Translations under genes and position numbers: made by a program
The notes under the pieces: model-generated
What the model saw: only the letters and a program-made list of their open reading frames with translations
Told to the model about the DNA's origin: nothing
Database searches by the model: none
Origin: Syntrophaceae bacterium UBA2210
Lineage (GTDB): Bacteria > Desulfobacterota > Syntrophia > Syntrophales > UBA2210
NCBI GenBank assembly: GCA_002327865.1
Contig: DCUQ01000010.1
Location: 117,020 to 181,019, forward strand
Reading direction: 5' to 3'
Length of the DNA stretch: 64,000 nt
In this document: positions 63,000 to 64,000 of the stretch, piece after piece
Layout: the number at the start of each line of letters is the position of its first letter
How positions within the stretch are numbered: the first letter of the stretch is position 1

Positions 63000-63257
63000 T
63001 TATTTCGCCTTTTCCAAAATCTCACACACCTTCCAACGCTTTTCTTTGCTTAAAGGACGTGATTCAATAATTACTACCTTATCGCCGATACCACATCGGT
63101 TATCCCTGTCATGGGCTTTATATTTCACATGTCTTTTTATATACTTGTGAAATTTGGGATGTTTAACCAGGCGTTCCGTCAGGACAACCACTGTCTTGTC
63201 CATTTTGTCGCTTACCACCATTCCCTGTATGCTTCTTTTGCTGCTACTATTATTCAT
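63000..63257 (-). CDS. rpsQ: 30S ribosomal protein S17
   Basis: An 85-residue OB-fold primary binding protein. [20 protein letters not shown] and [16 protein letters not shown] identify it. Confidence 0.98.
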   Translation of the reverse strand: MNNSSSKRSIQGMVVSDKMDKTVVVLTERLVKHPKFHKYIKRHVKYKAHDRDNRCGIGDKVVIIESRPLSKEKRWKVCEILEKAK

Positions 63258-63261
63258 ATTA

Positions 63262-63456
63262 TTACCTCGGGGTCCCTCTTTCCCTGAGAACGGTTTTCAC
63301 ACGAGCCACATCCCTCTTCAACTCCTTGATTACCGAGGGAGACTCCAGTTGCCCGGTTGCGAACCTGACACGAAGCCTGAAGAGCTCTTCAATGAAACTC
63401 CTTTCCTTTTCCTTTAACTCATCGACACTGAGATCTCTCACTTCTTTAATCTTCAT
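63262..63456 (-). CDS. rpmC: 50S ribosomal protein L29
   Basis: A 64-residue helical-hairpin protein by the exit tunnel: [20 protein letters not shown] and [20 protein letters not shown] 63456 is used rather than the TTG one codon earlier. Its start overlaps the rplP stop by 11 bases. Confidence 0.97.
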   Translation of the reverse strand: MKIKEVRDLSVDELKEKERSFIEELFRLRVRFATGQLESPSVIKELKRDVARVKTVLRERGTPR

Positions 63457-63868
63457 CAAATATCTCCCTGGAAAGAAATCGGGTTGCGACAGGAAGCTTG
63501 TAGGAGGCTAACCGTAAGGCCTCACGGGCGATATCTTTTGGAATTCCCTCCATTTCATAAAGAACCGTACCCTTTTTGACGATTGCAACCCACCCCTCGG
63601 GTGATCCTTTCCCCTTTCCCATTCGGGTTTCTGCCGGTTTTTTTGTGATCGCCTTATGTGGGAAAATGCGGATCCATATTTTACCGCCACGCCGTACCCT
63701 ACGGGTTATTGCGACACGGGCCGATTCGATCTGTCGCGCCGTTATCCTCCCGTTTTCCATTGCCTGAAGTCCGTATTCACCGAAATCTATCTTGGCACCT
63801 TTATGGGCACTACCTTTTATGCGACCCTTATGGGGCTTTCTGTATTTTACTCTCTTTGGTGCTAACAT
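63446..63868 (-). CDS. rplP: 50S ribosomal protein L16
   Basis: A 140-residue protein. [20 protein letters not shown] and [19 protein letters not shown] are diagnostic. The C-terminus is slightly extended ([10 protein letters not shown]). Confidence 0.99.
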   Translation of the reverse strand: MLAPKRVKYRKPHKGRIKGSAHKGAKIDFGEYGLQAMENGRITARQIESARVAITRRVRRGGKIWIRIFPHKAITKKPAETRMGKGKGSPEGWVAIVKKGTVLYEMEGIPKDIAREALRLASYKLPVATRFLSREIFDED

Positions 63869-63875
63869 AATAATT

Positions 63876-64000
63876 CTATCCCTCGGAGTTCAAACCGCTT
63901 TTTCTGCCCGGCAGAACCTCACCATTAAATATTAAAACCTTGACACCTATAATTCCGTAGGTTGTACGAGCCTCGGCAAAACCATAATCAATATCAGCCC
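63876..64000 (-). CDS. rpsC: 30S ribosomal protein S3, C-terminal part
   Basis: The window ends inside this gene. The last 41 codons read [18 protein letters not shown] and then [10 protein letters not shown] before a TAG at 63876-63878, which is the known S3 C-terminus with its strongly conserved GVKVWIFxGE pattern. It lies 7 bases upstream of rplP, as in the S10 operon. Confidence 0.95.
   Translation of the reverse strand, partial: ADIDYGFAEARTTYGIIGVKVLIFNGEVLPGRKSGLNSEG

Noticed and set aside
1..64000. CRISPR arrays, rRNA, tRNA, prophage or complete insertion sequences
   Set aside because: I looked through the intergenic regions and saw no repeat-spacer pattern, no tRNA-like cloverleaf with a TTCGA arm, and no transposase or integrase frame.

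Overview
The window looks like a piece of chromosome from a strictly anaerobic, Gram-negative bacterium of the Desulfobacterota (former Deltaproteobacteria), of a syntrophic or sulfate-reducing type. The reasons are a molybdenum/tungsten formate dehydrogenase with Hdr-like and polyferredoxin partners, an aldehyde:ferredoxin-oxidoreductase-like protein, glutaconate-type CoA-transferase and short-chain beta-oxidation genes, TAXI-type TRAP transport, a UGA-decoded selenoprotein, outer-membrane genes (lptD, a porin) and a delta-type RdgC. This assignment is inference from gene content; no rRNA or tRNA gene lies in the window.

Layout. 0-4.9 kb (+): a four-gene overlapping operon: formate dehydrogenase alpha subunit (5' end cut off by the window), an HdrC-like iron-sulfur protein, a ferredoxin/NapH-like membrane fusion and a shortened AOR-family protein. 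It reads as one electron-transfer module. 5.0-7.7 kb (-): mutS. 8.0-10.3 kb (+): an acetate/succinate permease and an OFA-type formate/oxalate-family carrier. Each is a single-gene unit with an almost identical promoter and a related terminator stem. 10.4-15.4 kb (-): anchored 5'-nucleotidase, a GNAT acetyltransferase, recN and nadK. 15.6-19.7 kb (+): rdgC-like, a SHOCT lipoprotein and a porin. 19.8-25.1 kb (+): hflX (apparently with an AUA start), lgt, a selenocysteine-containing CoA-disulfide-reductase-like flavoenzyme and an MFS carrier. 25.2-32.3 kb (+): TAXI binding protein, DUF1850 protein, fused TRAP permease, a DapB/diaminopentanoate-dehydrogenase-like enzyme and a KamA-type radical SAM aminomutase, probably one amino-acid uptake and conversion unit. 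32.4-33.8 kb (-): HD-domain protein and a His-rich membrane protein. 34.0-36.9 kb (+): M16C peptidase. 37.7-40.9 kb (+): CoA-transferase B and A subunits and a stand-alone FabD-like acyltransferase. 41.0-44.0 kb (-): crotonase, 3-hydroxyacyl-CoA dehydrogenase and acyl-CoA dehydrogenase. Together these two blocks form a short-chain acyl-CoA oxidation island.

44.8-64 kb is mostly housekeeping: greA (+), then on the minus strand cysS, argC, rpsI, rplM, lptD, folC, a mini elongation-factor-like protein and the S10/spc/alpha ribosomal superoperon. In transcription order the superoperon is rpsC(partial)-rplP-rpmC-rpsQ-rplN-rplX-[small ORF]-rplE-rpsN-rpsH-rplF-rplR-rpsE-rpmD-rplO-secY-map-infA-rpmJ-rpsM-rpsK-rpsD-rpoA-rplQ. 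The unexpected part is a small, well-initiated unknown gene between rplX and rplE.

The observations most worth following up are the Sec-containing CoADR-like enzyme with its SECIS-like hairpin, the FDH/Hdr/NapH/short-AOR operon, the probable AUA initiation codon of hflX, the extra gene in the spc operon, the TAXI/KamA operon, and the paired promoters of the two small-acid transporters. All family calls come from reading the sequence; no database search was run.
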